A stretch of 64,000 bases of DNA, from the NCBI GenBank assembly GCA_004020875.1, contig SAPZ01000020.1:52719-116718 (forward strand), written 5' to 3'. Position 1 is the first letter of the stretch. Every line of letters starts with the position of its first letter. The stretch comes from Mesorhizobium sp. GTDB taxonomy: Bacteria; Pseudomonadota; Alphaproteobacteria; Rhizobiales; Rhizobiaceae. Positions 10,228-18,945 of the stretch are shown here, piece after piece. Both the position numbers and the translations under genes were made by a program. The notes under the pieces were generated by a model, which saw only the letters and a list, made by a program, of their open reading frames with translations, searched no databases and was not told where the DNA came from.

Positions 10228-11031
10228 TCAGTGCAGGATCTGCGACAGGAACAGTTTCGTCCGCTCATGGCGCGGATGATCGAAGAACTCGGCTGGCGTG
10301 TTCTGCTCGACGATCTGGCCCTGATCCATGAAGATCACGCGGTTGGCGACCTTGCGGGCAAAGCCCATCTCGTGGGTGACGCACAGCATCGTCATGCCCT
10401 CTTCCGCCAGGCCCACCATCGTCTCCAGCACTTCCTTGATCATCTCGGGATCGAGCGCCGAGGTCGGCTCGTCGAACAGCATGATGCGCGGATTCATGCA
10501 CAGCGAGCGCGCGATCGCCACGCGCTGCTGCTGGCCGCCGGAGAGCTGGCCCGGATATTTGTTGGCCTGTTCCGGGATCTTGACGCGCTTGAGGAAATGC
10601 ATGGCGATTTCCTCGGCCTGCTTCTTCGGCATCTTGCGCACCCAGATCGGCGCCAGTGTGCAGTTTTCCAGAATGGTAAGGTGCGGGAACAGGTTGAAAT
10701 GCTGGAACACCATGCCGACCTCGCGGCGCACCTCGTCGATCTTCTTCAGATCGTTGGTGAGCTCCTTGCCGTCGACGATGATCTTGCCCTTCTGGTGCTC
10801 CTCCAGCCGGTTGATGCAGCGGATCATGGTCGACTTGCCGGAGCCGGAGGGACCGCAAATGACGATGCGCTCGCCGCGCATCACCTTGAGGTTGATGTCC
10901 TTCAGGACATGGAACTCGCCATACCATTTGTGCATGCCGACAATGTCGATGGCGACATCGGTGGTCGAGATGTGCATCTTCTTGGCATCGACCTTCAGGT
11001 CTTCCGCGCTGACGGCGTTCTCGGTGGTCAT
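10228..11031 (-). CDS. aapP: General L-amino acid ABC transporter ATP-binding protein
   Basis: 267 aa cytoplasmic ATPase of the Aap system. Walker A is [14 protein letters not shown], the ABC signature is [16 protein letters not shown], and Walker B is [15 protein letters not shown], with the switch His in [10 protein letters not shown]. The ATG at 11031 is preceded by AAGGGGA at good spacing; a TTG 6 bp upstream is not needed. It is last in the order aapJ-aapQ-aapM-aapP, as in Rhizobium leguminosarum, where the system takes up many L-amino acids. The operon terminator follows. Confidence 0.95.
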   Translation of the reverse strand: MTTENAVSAEDLKVDAKKMHISTTDVAIDIVGMHKWYGEFHVLKDINLKVMRGERIVICGPSGSGKSTMIRCINRLEEHQKGKIIVDGKELTNDLKKIDEVRREVGMVFQHFNLFPHLTILENCTLAPIWVRKMPKKQAEEIAMHFLKRVKIPEQANKYPGQLSGGQQQRVAIARSLCMNPRIMLFDEPTSALDPEMIKEVLETMVGLAEEGMTMLCVTHEMGFARKVANRVIFMDQGQIVEQNTPAEFFDHPRHERTKLFLSQILH

Positions 11032-11100
11032 GGCCAATTCCCCTTATCGTTGTTCTTGGTGCATGTCCCAAAACCGCAACACAGTTTTGGTCGATATGCA

Positions 11101-12258
11101 TCAGCGTTTGTAGCCGGTGTCGAGCCGGCGTTCGGTGTACATTGAATAGCGCGACATACCGAAGCACAACAGCCAGAAAACGAAGGCGGCAAAGATCAGG
11201 CCGGACTTCGGGGTTTGCGGTGTCGCCCAGTTCGGGTCGGCGAAGTTCTGCTTGACCACGCCGAGCAGGTCGAACATCGAGATGATCAGGACCAGGCTCG
11301 TGTCCTTGAGCATGCCGATGAAGGTGTTGACGATGCCTGGGATGACCAGTTTCAGGGCCTGCGGCAGCACGATCAGGCCCATCTTCTGCCAATAGCCGAG
11401 GCCGAGCGAATCGGCGCCTTCATACTGGCCCTTCGGGATCGCCTGCAGGCCGCCGCGGATCACTTCCGCCATATAGGCGGCGGCAAACAGCGACACGCCA
11501 ATCAGGGCCCGCAGGTATTTGTCGAAGCTGACGCCTTCCGGCAGGAACAGCGGCAGCATGACGCTGGCGAAGAACAGCACCGTGATCAGCGGAATGCCGC
11601 GCACCGTCTCGATGAAGACGATGCACAGCCATTTGACTATCGGCATCTTCGAACGCCGGCCGAGCGCCAGGACGATGCCCATCGGCAGCGACACGGCAAT
11701 GCCGACGAAAGACAGGCTGAGCGTGACCAGCAGCCCGCCCCAACGCGGGGTCTCGACATGCGGCAGGCCGAACACGCCGCCGACCAGCAGGAAGAAGGCG
11801 ACTATCGGCAACGCCACGAAGAGAAGAAGCGCGTTCAGCCCCTTGCGCGGCACGCGCGGGATCAGCATCGGCACCAGCAGCGCCACGAACAGGACGGCGA
11901 CGAGAATTGGCCGCCAGCGCTCCTCGATGGGATAGGTGCCGAACATGAGCTGGCCGAACTTGGCGTTGACAAAGGCCCAGCAGGCACCGGTCCAACCGTC
12001 GGGCTGGATGCCGCCTTGCGAAGCGGTCGTGCATACCGTGCGGTCCGGGCCGGTCCAAACGGCGTTGATGAAGGCCCAGTTGATGATTTGCGGCAAGATC
12101 CAAAGCACGATGGCGATGCCCAGCACAGTGAGGATGGTGTCGCCGACCGAACCGATCAGGTTCTTGCGTACCCAGGCATAGGCGCCGCGTTCGGTAGGCG
12201 GCGCGGGCTGCGCCAGCGCCATCTCGGTGCGCACCCAGGACATATCGTGTTCCTGCAT
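11101..12258 (-). CDS. aapM: General L-amino acid ABC transporter permease
   Basis: 385 aa inner-membrane permease of the HisM type. Several membrane segments are evident, including one near residues 38-60 and a cluster over residues 100-375. The EAA loop is [22 protein letters not shown] near residue 282. A periplasmic insertion ([20 protein letters not shown]) between the first two segments is typical of AapM. The ATG follows AGGTAAGGCC. Only 4 bp separate it from the aapQ stop, consistent with one mRNA. Confidence 0.93.
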   Translation of the reverse strand: MQEHDMSWVRTEMALAQPAPPTERGAYAWVRKNLIGSVGDTILTVLGIAIVLWILPQIINWAFINAVWTGPDRTVCTTASQGGIQPDGWTGACWAFVNAKFGQLMFGTYPIEERWRPILVAVLFVALLVPMLIPRVPRKGLNALLLFVALPIVAFFLLVGGVFGLPHVETPRWGGLLVTLSLSFVGIAVSLPMGIVLALGRRSKMPIVKWLCIVFIETVRGIPLITVLFFASVMLPLFLPEGVSFDKYLRALIGVSLFAAAYMAEVIRGGLQAIPKGQYEGADSLGLGYWQKMGLIVLPQALKLVIPGIVNTFIGMLKDTSLVLIISMFDLLGVVKQNFADPNWATPQTPKSGLIFAAFVFWLLCFGMSRYSMYTERRLDTGYKR

Positions 12259-12262
12259 GGCC

Positions 12263-13450
12263 TTACCTCTCCACCAGCGCCATTCTGGCGTTGACGATGT
12301 TCATGACGAAGGACGTCACGAGACTCAGCACCAGATAGGCGATCATCATGATGAACACCCCCTCTACCGCCTGTCCGGTCTGGTTCAGCACGGTGCCGGC
12401 GGTAGCTGTCAGATCAGGATAGCCGATGGCAATGGCCAGGGATGAGTTCTTGGTCAGGTTGAGATACTGGCTGGTGAGCGGCGGGATGACGATGCGCATC
12501 GCCTGCGGGATCACCACCAGCCGCAGGATCGGGCCGGAGCGCAGGCCAAGTGCGGCTGCCGCCTCGGTCTGGCCCTTGCTGACGCCCCTGATGCCGGCGC
12601 GCACGATCTCGGCGATGAACGCCGCGGTGTAAAAGGACAGCGCCAGCAGCAGCGACAGGAACTCCGGCTTGATCCAGAAGCCGCCGGTCAGGTTGAAGGT
12701 CGACTGCTTCGGAAAATCGAAGGTGAGCGGCATGCCGCTGAGCAGAAAGGCAAGCACCGGCAGGCCGATGATGAGAGCGACCGACGTCCAGAACACCGGG
12801 AATTGCTGGCCGGTTGCCCGCTGCCGCTGCCGCGCCCTGTGGGCGACGAACCAGGCCATCGCGATGGCGAGCAGCAATGCCACGCCGATCAGCCAGGAAC
12901 CATCTGCCCAGACGGCGCGCGGCAGATAGAAACCACGCTGGTTGAGGAAGGAGCCGAGGGGCAAATGGATGCTCTCGCGCGGCGGCGGCAGCACGGCGAG
13001 CACGCCGGAATACCAGAAGAAGATGACCAGCAGCGGCGGGATGTTTCGGAAAATCTCGACATAGACCGTGCAGATCTTGCGGATCAGCCAGTTCTGCGAG
13101 AGGCGGCCGATGCCGATGAGGAAGCCGACGATAGTGGCAAGCACGATGCCGGCGACGGCAATGATGATCGTATTGAGCAGACCGACGACCAGCGCTCGGA
13201 AATAGGTCGAGTCGGAAGTGTAAGCGATCGGCGTGTCCGAGATGTCGAAGCCGGCCCTGCTCTTGAGGAAGCCGAAGCCTGAGGCGATGTGCAGGCGCTG
13301 GAGGTTTTCGATGACGTTGTGGACGATCCACCAGATCGAGCTGAACAGCAGGATCACCACCAGCGTCTGAAAGAACAGGCTGCGTATTCTCGGGTCATTG
13401 ATGAAGGAGCCGCGGCTCGGCTCCCCGCGAAGGATTTCCTGCGAAGCCAT
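12263..13450 (-). CDS. aapQ: General L-amino acid ABC transporter permease
   Basis: 395 aa partner of AapM. The N-terminal helix is [19 protein letters not shown], followed by a periplasmic loop and multiple membrane spans. The EAA-type loop [22 protein letters not shown] lies near residue 298. A long loop holding [12 protein letters not shown] between central spans is usual for AapQ. The start has AGGGGA upstream. Separated from aapJ by 62 bp that hold a strong stem-loop. Confidence 0.93.
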   Translation of the reverse strand: MASQEILRGEPSRGSFINDPRIRSLFFQTLVVILLFSSIWWIVHNVIENLQRLHIASGFGFLKSRAGFDISDTPIAYTSDSTYFRALVVGLLNTIIIAVAGIVLATIVGFLIGIGRLSQNWLIRKICTVYVEIFRNIPPLLVIFFWYSGVLAVLPPPRESIHLPLGSFLNQRGFYLPRAVWADGSWLIGVALLLAIAMAWFVAHRARQRQRATGQQFPVFWTSVALIIGLPVLAFLLSGMPLTFDFPKQSTFNLTGGFWIKPEFLSLLLALSFYTAAFIAEIVRAGIRGVSKGQTEAAAALGLRSGPILRLVVIPQAMRIVIPPLTSQYLNLTKNSSLAIAIGYPDLTATAGTVLNQTGQAVEGVFIMMIAYLVLSLVTSFVMNIVNARMALVER

Positions 13451-13473
13451 GGACCGTCCCCTGGAAAGAGAAA

Positions 13474-13500
13474 CCGGGAGGCAGACAACCTGCCTCCCGG
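13474..13500 (-). promoter_or_regulatory. Stem-loop between aapJ and aapQ
   Basis: A perfect 10-bp GC-rich stem (13474-13483 with 13491-13500) with a 7-nt loop, followed on the transcribed strand by TTTCTCTTT. In periplasmic-binding-protein operons such hairpins protect the 3' end of the binding-protein mRNA and reduce read-through into the permease genes, so the binding protein is made in excess. That role here is inferred. Confidence 0.7.
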
Positions 13501-13512
13501 ATCACGTTTCTG

Positions 13513-14541
13513 TCAGCGGACCGGCGGACCGTATTGCAGGCCGCCCTTGGTCCACAGCGCGTTGATGCCGCGCGCGATCTTGAGCGGGCTGCCCGAGCCG
13601 ACATTGCGCTCGAACATTTCACCATAGTTGCCGACAGCCTTGACGATGTTGACAACCCAATCGTTGGAAAGACCGAGATCGGCGCCATACTTGCCGTCCG
13701 GCTCGGTGCCGAGAAGGCGCTGGATATTCGGGTCGGTCGACGTCTTCATCTCATCGACATTCGCCTGGGTGATTCCGGCTTCCTCTGCGTTGAGCAGCGC
13801 GAAATAGGTCCAGCGCGCGATGTGAGCCCACTGGTCATCGCCCTGGCGCACGGCCGGTCCGAGCGGCTCCTTGGAGATGATCTCGGGCAGCACGACGTGA
13901 TCGGCCGGCGATGACAGCGTCAGGCGGATGCCATATAGGCCGGACTGGTCGGTGGTGTAAGCATCGCAGCGGCCGGCATCATAGGCGGCGTTGACCTCTT
14001 CCAGCTTCTCAAACACGACGGGATTGTATTCCATCTTGTTCTTCTTGAAGTAGTCGGCGAGGTTCAGCTCGGTCGTGGTGCCGCTCTGCACGCAGACGGC
14101 GGCTCCCGAAAGCTGCAGCGCCGAGTTCACGCCCGGCAGCTTCTTGGCGTTGATCATGAAACCCTGACCGTCATAGTAGGTGACGCCGACGAAATCGAGG
14201 CCGAGCGCGCTGTCGCGATTGCTGGTCCAGGTGGTATTGCGCGACAGGATATCGATCTCGCCCGACTGCAGCGCAGTGAAACGCTCCTTTGCGCTGAGCG
14301 GCGTGAACTTGACCTTGGAGGCGTCACCGAAAACGGCGGCCGCAACGGCGCGGCAAAAGTCCGCGTCGATGCCTTTCCAGTCACCCTTGTCGTCCGGCGC
14401 CGAAAAGCCGGCGAGACCGGTCGAGACGCCGCACTGGAGAAAGCCCTTCTGCTTCACGGTATCGAGCGTGCCTGCCGAAGCGGCGGACGCCATGAACCCG
14501 AGCGCGGCGGCGCCAAGAATGCCGATTGCAATGTGTTTCAT
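13513..14541 (-). CDS. aapJ: General L-amino acid-binding periplasmic protein
   Basis: 342 aa from the ATG at 14541. A Sec signal peptide (MKHIAIGILGAAALGFMASA, cut near ASA-G) is followed by an SBP type 3 fold: TLDTVKQKGFLQCGVSTGL, GFSAPDDKGDWKGIDADFCR, and the family signature region LSAKERFTALQSGEIDILSRN. It delivers amino acids to AapQMP. An in-frame ATG 9 bp upstream is possible, but the AAAAGGG site is better spaced for 14541. First gene of the operon; the 480-bp region upstream must contain its promoter. Confidence 0.95.
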   Translation of the reverse strand: MKHIAIGILGAAALGFMASAASAGTLDTVKQKGFLQCGVSTGLAGFSAPDDKGDWKGIDADFCRAVAAAVFGDASKVKFTPLSAKERFTALQSGEIDILSRNTTWTSNRDSALGLDFVGVTYYDGQGFMINAKKLPGVNSALQLSGAAVCVQSGTTTELNLADYFKKNKMEYNPVVFEKLEEVNAAYDAGRCDAYTTDQSGLYGIRLTLSSPADHVVLPEIISKEPLGPAVRQGDDQWAHIARWTYFALLNAEEAGITQANVDEMKTSTDPNIQRLLGTEPDGKYGADLGLSNDWVVNIVKAVGNYGEMFERNVGSGSPLKIARGINALWTKGGLQYGPPVR

Positions 14542-15023
14542 GACCCACATACCCTTTTCTGTTACAGGCGCCCCTACTGGCAGGCGACGCTTGATCTTTT
14601 TTCGTTTGTGAATGCAGCTCCCACTTCAAGGCCCACTCCCGGACCCGCATCGGTTGCCGATGCGCTGCCTCCCATTCACGAAACGCATCGAAGGCGATTA
14701 TTCCTGTGAGGTCAAGGGAAATGACCGAAACCTCAAAGGTTTGAAAAGCAATTGCCGCAGATGCCCGAATTGCGGACAAGAGCCCATGAAATCGGCAGAA
14801 CATGCGAACAAATCAGTCAAGTTTCGGCGGCGCGAATCCATGATCCGACGGCCCCATCCGCTCGGCAATAGCCGTGCTTTATTGGGCGCGGGCGGAGTTG
14901 GATTGGCCTAGCTGAAGACCGGCTTTTGGCGGGCCTGGCGCGGTTGCGCGGGCTTGGCCGCCGCTTTATGGCTGGTCCCCTTAGATCATTCGACCCCTCA
15001 CATTAATCGGCTGGCGACGAACC
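14542..15023. other. Divergent intergenic region aapJ/metC
   Basis: 482 bp without a supportable gene. It must hold the leftward aapJ promoter and the rightward metC promoter. The part around 14700-14830 is AT-richer than the rest. I looked for a sigma-54 -24/-12 element and an NtrC-like dyad, since aap is nitrogen-regulated in R. leguminosarum, and saw no clear match. Confidence 0.5.
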
Positions 15024-16196
15024 ATGGCTAAAAACGGCATCGAAATGGGCACCAACACGCTGCTTGCCCATTCCGGCAACAACCCGCGCGACTATTTCGG
15101 CTTCGTCAACCCGCCGGTCGTGCACGCCTCCACGGTGCTTTACCCGGACGCGGCATCGATGGCTGGACGCAGGCAGAAATATACATACGGCACGCGCGGC
15201 ACGCCGACGATGGATGCGCTGACGCTCGCCGTCGATGCGCTGGAAGGCTCAGCCGGCACCATCGCGGTGCCTTCGGGATTGGCGGCGGTGACGGTGCCGC
15301 TGCTCGCCTTCCTGGCCGCCGGCGACCATCTGCTGATCGTCGATAGCGTCTACCAGCCGACGCGCCACTTCGCGGACACGATGCTGAAGCGGCTCGGCGT
15401 GGAGGTCGAATATTACGAGCCGCGAATCGGCGCCGGTATCGCTTCGCTGATCAGGCCCCACACCAGGGTTGTGTTCACCGAATCGCCGGGATCGAACACC
15501 TATGAGGTCCAGGACATCCCGGCGATCGCCAACGTTGCGCATGAAGCGGGCGCGATCGTGATGATGGACAACACCTGGGCGACGCCACTCTATTTCAAGC
15601 CGCTCGACCATGGGGTCGACATCTCGATTCATGCAGCGACGAAATATCCGGCGGGCCATTCCGACGTGCTGCTTGGCCTGGTTTCGGCCAACGAGGCCTG
15701 CTGGACGAAGCTTTATGACGGCTTCTGCACGCTGGGCTGCTGTTCCGGTCCGGACGATGTCTACCAGGTCCTGCGCGGCCTGCGCACGATGGGCGTGCGG
15801 CTCGAACATCACCGCAAGTCCGCGCTCGATATCGCCCGCTGGCTGGAGGAGCAGGCGGGGGTCGCGCAAGTGCTGCACCCGGCGCTGGAAAGCCATCCCG
15901 ATCATGCGCTGTGGAAGCGCGATTTCTGCGGCTCGAGCGGCGTTTTCTCGGTCGTGCTCAAGGGCGGCGGACAGAAAGCGCAGCACGCTTTCCTCGACGC
16001 GCTCAAGATCTTCGGCCTCGGCTATTCCTGGGGCGGCTATGAGAGTCTCGCCGTGCCGGTCTTCCTCGGCGACCGCATGCTTGCAAAGGGCTCTTATGCC
16101 GGTCCGCTGATCCGTCTGCAGATCGGGCTGGAGGATGTCGAAGACCTCAAGGCTGACATCGCGCGTGGGCTCGCGGCGGCGGCTGCCGCCGAGTGA
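15024..16196 (+). CDS. metC: Cystathionine beta-lyase
   Basis: 390 aa PLP enzyme of the Cys/Met-metabolism family, cleaving cystathionine to homocysteine in methionine synthesis. The PLP-binding lysine is in SIHAATKYPAGHSDVLLG (Lys near residue 210). The phosphate-binding YTYGTRGTPTMDAL and the FTESPGSNTYEVQD block are also family-specific. Length is that expected of MetC, and the GYSWGGYESLA segment near residue 335 favours beta-lyase over gamma-synthase. The ATG has only a weak GGCGACGA site. Confidence 0.9.
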   Translation: MAKNGIEMGTNTLLAHSGNNPRDYFGFVNPPVVHASTVLYPDAASMAGRRQKYTYGTRGTPTMDALTLAVDALEGSAGTIAVPSGLAAVTVPLLAFLAAGDHLLIVDSVYQPTRHFADTMLKRLGVEVEYYEPRIGAGIASLIRPHTRVVFTESPGSNTYEVQDIPAIANVAHEAGAIVMMDNTWATPLYFKPLDHGVDISIHAATKYPAGHSDVLLGLVSANEACWTKLYDGFCTLGCCSGPDDVYQVLRGLRTMGVRLEHHRKSALDIARWLEEQAGVAQVLHPALESHPDHALWKRDFCGSSGVFSVVLKGGGQKAQHAFLDALKIFGLGYSWGGYESLAVPVFLGDRMLAKGSYAGPLIRLQIGLEDVEDLKADIARGLAAAAAAE

Positions 16197-16267
16197 CGAA
16201 CTGATCGGCGGGCGATTTCGACCAGACAAGCCTCTGCCGGAGCAGTAGCATGCCGGTGTACCCACTC

Positions 16268-16297
16268 GGGAACCTTTTGCCGGCAAGCGCATCCAAT
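16268..16297 (+). promoter_or_regulatory. Predicted ECF promoter of the sigma gene (autoregulation)
   Basis: GGGAAC at 16268, then 15 bases, then GCATCCAAT ending at 16297. The same two blocks with identical spacing recur at 17028-17057 ahead of the neighbouring DUF4142 gene. The -35 AAC element is typical of ECF promoters. Confidence 0.7.
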
Positions 16298-16330
16298 CGC
16301 GGATGAAAAACTGCGGGAGATCAGAGCGAG

Positions 16331-17014
16331 ATGAGAAGGCCCGCTATTGAAGCCGCCGGGATCGGCGCGACAGAGGCTGGCGACACGGCGCTGGTGCGCC
16401 GGGCGCTGGCGCGTGACCCGGATGCGGTCCGCGCCATCATCAAGACGCACAACCAGCGGCTCTACCGCATCGCGCGCGGTGTGGTGCGCAACGACGCCGA
16501 GGCCGAGGATGTCGTGCAGGAGGCTTATATGCGCGCCTTCTCCAGTCTCGCCGCCTTTCGCGGCGAGGCCTCGCTTTCGACCTGGCTGTCTCGCATCGTC
16601 ATCAACGAGGCGCTTGGCAGGCTGCGCAAGCGCAGGCGCATCGTGGCGATGCCCGAAAACCCGGAGGCGCGGATCATCCCGTTTCCCCTGAACCCAAGCG
16701 ATGATCCGGAGCGGACAATGGCGCAGCGGCAGATCCTCGGGCTTGTCGAACGGGCGACCGACAGCCTTCCCGATGTCTATCGCACCGTTTTCGTCGCTCG
16801 TGTCATCGAGGGCCTCAGCATTGAGGAGACCGCCGACCTTCTGGGCATCCGGCCGGAGACAGTGAAGACCAGGCTGCACCGGGCGCGCAGCCTAGTGCGC
16901 AAGGCGCTCGACGACGAGATCGGCCCGGTGCTGCTCGACGCCTTCCCCTTCGCCGGACGACGCTGCGAGCGGCTGACCCGGGCGGTGATGGGACGGCTGG
17001 GATTCGAGCCCTGA
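16331..17014 (+). CDS. ECF-type RNA polymerase sigma factor
   Basis: 227 aa. Region 2 is visible at about residues 40-105 (ARGVVRNDAEAEDVVQEAYM, then FRGEASLSTWLSRIVINEAL). Region 4 lies at about residues 145-195 (LPDVYRTVFVARVIEGLS, then EETADLLGIRPETVKTRLHR). No region 3 is present, as expected for ECF. No anti-sigma gene is adjacent; instead a DUF4142 protein and a cupredoxin follow, under a promoter with the same motif as this gene's own. The C-terminal RRCERLTRAVMGRLG extension resembles short tails seen in ECFs that lack a membrane anti-sigma. Confidence 0.9.
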   Translation: MRRPAIEAAGIGATEAGDTALVRRALARDPDAVRAIIKTHNQRLYRIARGVVRNDAEAEDVVQEAYMRAFSSLAAFRGEASLSTWLSRIVINEALGRLRKRRRIVAMPENPEARIIPFPLNPSDDPERTMAQRQILGLVERATDSLPDVYRTVFVARVIEGLSIEETADLLGIRPETVKTRLHRARSLVRKALDDEIGPVLLDAFPFAGRRCERLTRAVMGRLGFEP

Positions 17015-17027
17015 TTTTGGTTTTTCC

Positions 17028-17057
17028 GGGAACGTTTCGTTCTCGCCCGCATCCAAT
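17028..17057 (+). promoter_or_regulatory. Predicted ECF promoter of the DUF4142-cupredoxin pair
   Basis: GGGAAC, 15 bases, GCATCCAAT: same blocks and spacing as at 16268-16297, with the 15-base spacer itself different. It lies 55 bp upstream of the DUF4142 start. Confidence 0.7.
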
Positions 17058-17111
17058 GGTGGTCAACACCAGATGAAGCCCGAGGCCGCGCCTACGGGCG
17101 AAGGAGATGCC

Positions 17112-17636
17112 ATGTTCATGCGACCGACCGCCGCCCTCGCCGCCCTTTTCCTGATGAGCACCGCGCCACTGGCGCTGGCCGCCGAGAAGCCCACCGACCC
17201 GCAGATCGCCCACATCGCCTATACGGCAGGCACGATCGACATCGAGGCGGCCAAGCTGGCGATCGAGAAATCCAAGAACAAGGAGATCATCGCCTTCGCC
17301 AAGGATATGGAGCGCGACCATGAGGCAGTGAACAAACAGGCGCTCGACCTGGTGAAGAAGCTGAAGGTCACGCCAGAAGACAATGACACCAGCAAGACGT
17401 TGGCCAAGGCAGCCAAGGAAGAACGCGCCAAGCTGGCGAAGCTCAAGGGTGCCGACTTCGACAAGGCCTATATCGAGAACGAGATCGCCTATCACAAGCA
17501 GGTCGACGGCGCGCTCGAAACCCTGCTCATCCCCTCAGCCAGCAATGCCGAGCTGAAGAGCCTGCTGGAGACCGGCCTCAAGATCTTCCAGGGGCATGAA
17601 CAGCATGCCGAACATGTCGCCGGCATGCTGAAATGA
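17112..17636 (+). CDS. DUF4142 periplasmic protein
   Basis: 174 aa from the ATG at 17112 (AAGGAGATGCC upstream); the longer reading from 17073 lacks a site. A signal peptide (ALAALFLMSTAPLALAA) precedes a four-helix, ferritin-like DUF4142 domain with AKLAIEKSKNKEIIAFAKDM and HEQHAEHVAGML. DUF4142 proteins are exported and often accompany ECF sigma factors and copper proteins. The stop overlaps the cupredoxin start by 4 bp (ATGA), so the two are co-translated and probably act together in the periplasm. Confidence 0.85.
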   Translation: MFMRPTAALAALFLMSTAPLALAAEKPTDPQIAHIAYTAGTIDIEAAKLAIEKSKNKEIIAFAKDMERDHEAVNKQALDLVKKLKVTPEDNDTSKTLAKAAKEERAKLAKLKGADFDKAYIENEIAYHKQVDGALETLLIPSASNAELKSLLETGLKIFQGHEQHAEHVAGMLK

Positions 17637-17941
17637 GACCGCTGCTTCTCGCGCCGATGCTGGCAACGGTGCTCGTTGCATCGCCGGCCTTCGCGGCGAC
17701 CATCGAGGTGACGATCGACAAGCTGGTCTTTTCGCCGGGAAGCGTTCAGGCCAAGGTCGGCGACACGATCGAGTGGACGAACAAGGACATGTTTGCCCAC
17801 ACCGCGACGGTCAAAGGCGCCTGGGATGTGATGATCCCGGCAAAGTCGAAGGGCAAGGTCACGCTGAAGACGGCGGGAGCGGTCGACTATTTCTGCCGCT
17901 TCCACCCGAATATGAGGGGTCGCGTCGAGGTCGCCCCCTGA
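17633..17941 (+). CDS. Cupredoxin (amicyanin/pseudoazurin-like blue copper protein)
   Basis: 102 aa with signal peptide (MRPLLLAPMLATVLVASPAFA). The type 1 copper ligands are recognisable: His in DMFAHTATV (about residue 59), and Cys, His and Met in YFCRFHPNM (about residues 85-92). The predicted role is periplasmic electron transfer or copper binding. It is translationally coupled to the DUF4142 gene, and both are probably under the ECF sigma encoded upstream. Confidence 0.88.
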   Translation: MRPLLLAPMLATVLVASPAFAATIEVTIDKLVFSPGSVQAKVGDTIEWTNKDMFAHTATVKGAWDVMIPAKSKGKVTLKTAGAVDYFCRFHPNMRGRVEVAP

Positions 17942-17987
17942 TCCTCTACAACCGGGGGCGAGACGCGACTCGCTCCCGGAAATTGCC

Positions 17988-18626
17988 TTAATGATCGCCC
18001 TTGTGCCGATGCCGATGGGAGGCCTGTTTTGCCCGGTTGCCGCAGGCAGCCATGCTGCACCAGCGGCGCCGGTGGCCGCGGGTATGATCGGCAAAAAGCA
18101 GCGTGCAGGCTGGCCCCTCGCAGGCCTTCACATGTGAAAAATCTTCGGTGCAGATGAGTCTGGCCAGAGCCTCTCCGATCGGCAGAAGGAGCGCCTCGGG
18201 CGTGCGCCATTTGCGCTCCGTGACAAGCTGAAATGGGATGTACCTGCCGGCTGGCATGTCCTTGCCCGCAAGCGAAGGGGAGATCCGGCTGAAGGTCGCG
18301 TCCCGCTCGAGCAAGCGGTTGAGCGGCTCCAGCTGCGCAAGGTCCATTGCGCTCAAGGGCCGCCCCTTGTGTTCGCGCACGAACCCGCGGAACCATTCCC
18401 TCAGGTGCCTTGCCTGATCGGCGACCTTATCGAGTTCACCCGGAAGGGCATGGCTGCGTACGCCAGCGAGCGCCTCGGCCGTCACGAGACGTGCCTGCTC
18501 CAGCCAGCCCAGCAATCCCTCGCCGTCGTCGATCCAGTCCACGGGGCTATCGACCGGCGTCGCGACCGAATTGAGGAAATCCAGGCCGAGCGCATCGCCC
18601 ACAAACATCGCAGGTAGGCGGTCCAT
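17988..18626 (-). CDS. CGNR zinc-finger transcriptional regulator
   Basis: 212 aa from the ATG at 18626 (GGAGTTGTG upstream). The C-terminus carries the CGNR signature: CEGPACTLLFAD then WCSMAACGNRAKQASHR, four Cys predicted to bind Zn next to the basic CGNR helix. The N-terminal helical DUF1470-type domain starts FVGDALGLDFLNSVATP. It is divergent from the hydrolase gene at 18946, with an inverted repeat between, so it may regulate that gene and itself. Confidence 0.85.
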   Translation of the reverse strand: MDRLPAMFVGDALGLDFLNSVATPVDSPVDWIDDGEGLLGWLEQARLVTAEALAGVRSHALPGELDKVADQARHLREWFRGFVREHKGRPLSAMDLAQLEPLNRLLERDATFSRISPSLAGKDMPAGRYIPFQLVTERKWRTPEALLLPIGEALARLICTEDFSHVKACEGPACTLLFADHTRGHRRRWCSMAACGNRAKQASHRHRHKGDH

Positions 18627-18727
18627 CACAACTCCAATTCCGCGCCCGCAGCCGTCCGCGCGTCGATTCGTGAACACATGATCGTGATAACCTCTTTAAA
18701 GCCGGTTGACAAGTTACGCTCACACTC

Positions 18728-18760
18728 GGTAACCATTCTATATGATTTTAAGCGGTTACC
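18728..18760. promoter_or_regulatory. Inverted repeat between CGNR regulator and hydrolase
   Basis: GGTAACC at 18728-18734 and GGTTACC at 18754-18760 are exact reverse complements, centred 26 bp apart, each followed by ATT. They sit in the 319-bp AT-richer divergent region, so an operator for the CGNR protein is plausible. The rest of this gap shows no gene. Confidence 0.4.
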
Positions 18761-18945
18761 ATTTTTGTGCCGGACCCGGAAGGAACCGGCAATGCGCGGC
18801 AACGAGGTGAACCTTGAAAAATTCCCGATGTAGCAGCTCGCGGCGCCTCAAGCGGCGCAGAGACCGATCTCGCCAGCGGCAGACTGTTGCTCGCTAAGAT
18901 CATAACTGTCTCAATGGCAATAAATTGGTTATAATGGAGAGAAAG

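Noticed and set aside
17001-17030. GATTCGAGCCC, like a tRNA T-loop
   Set aside because: It is the coding end of the ECF sigma gene; no acceptor or anticodon stem can be drawn.
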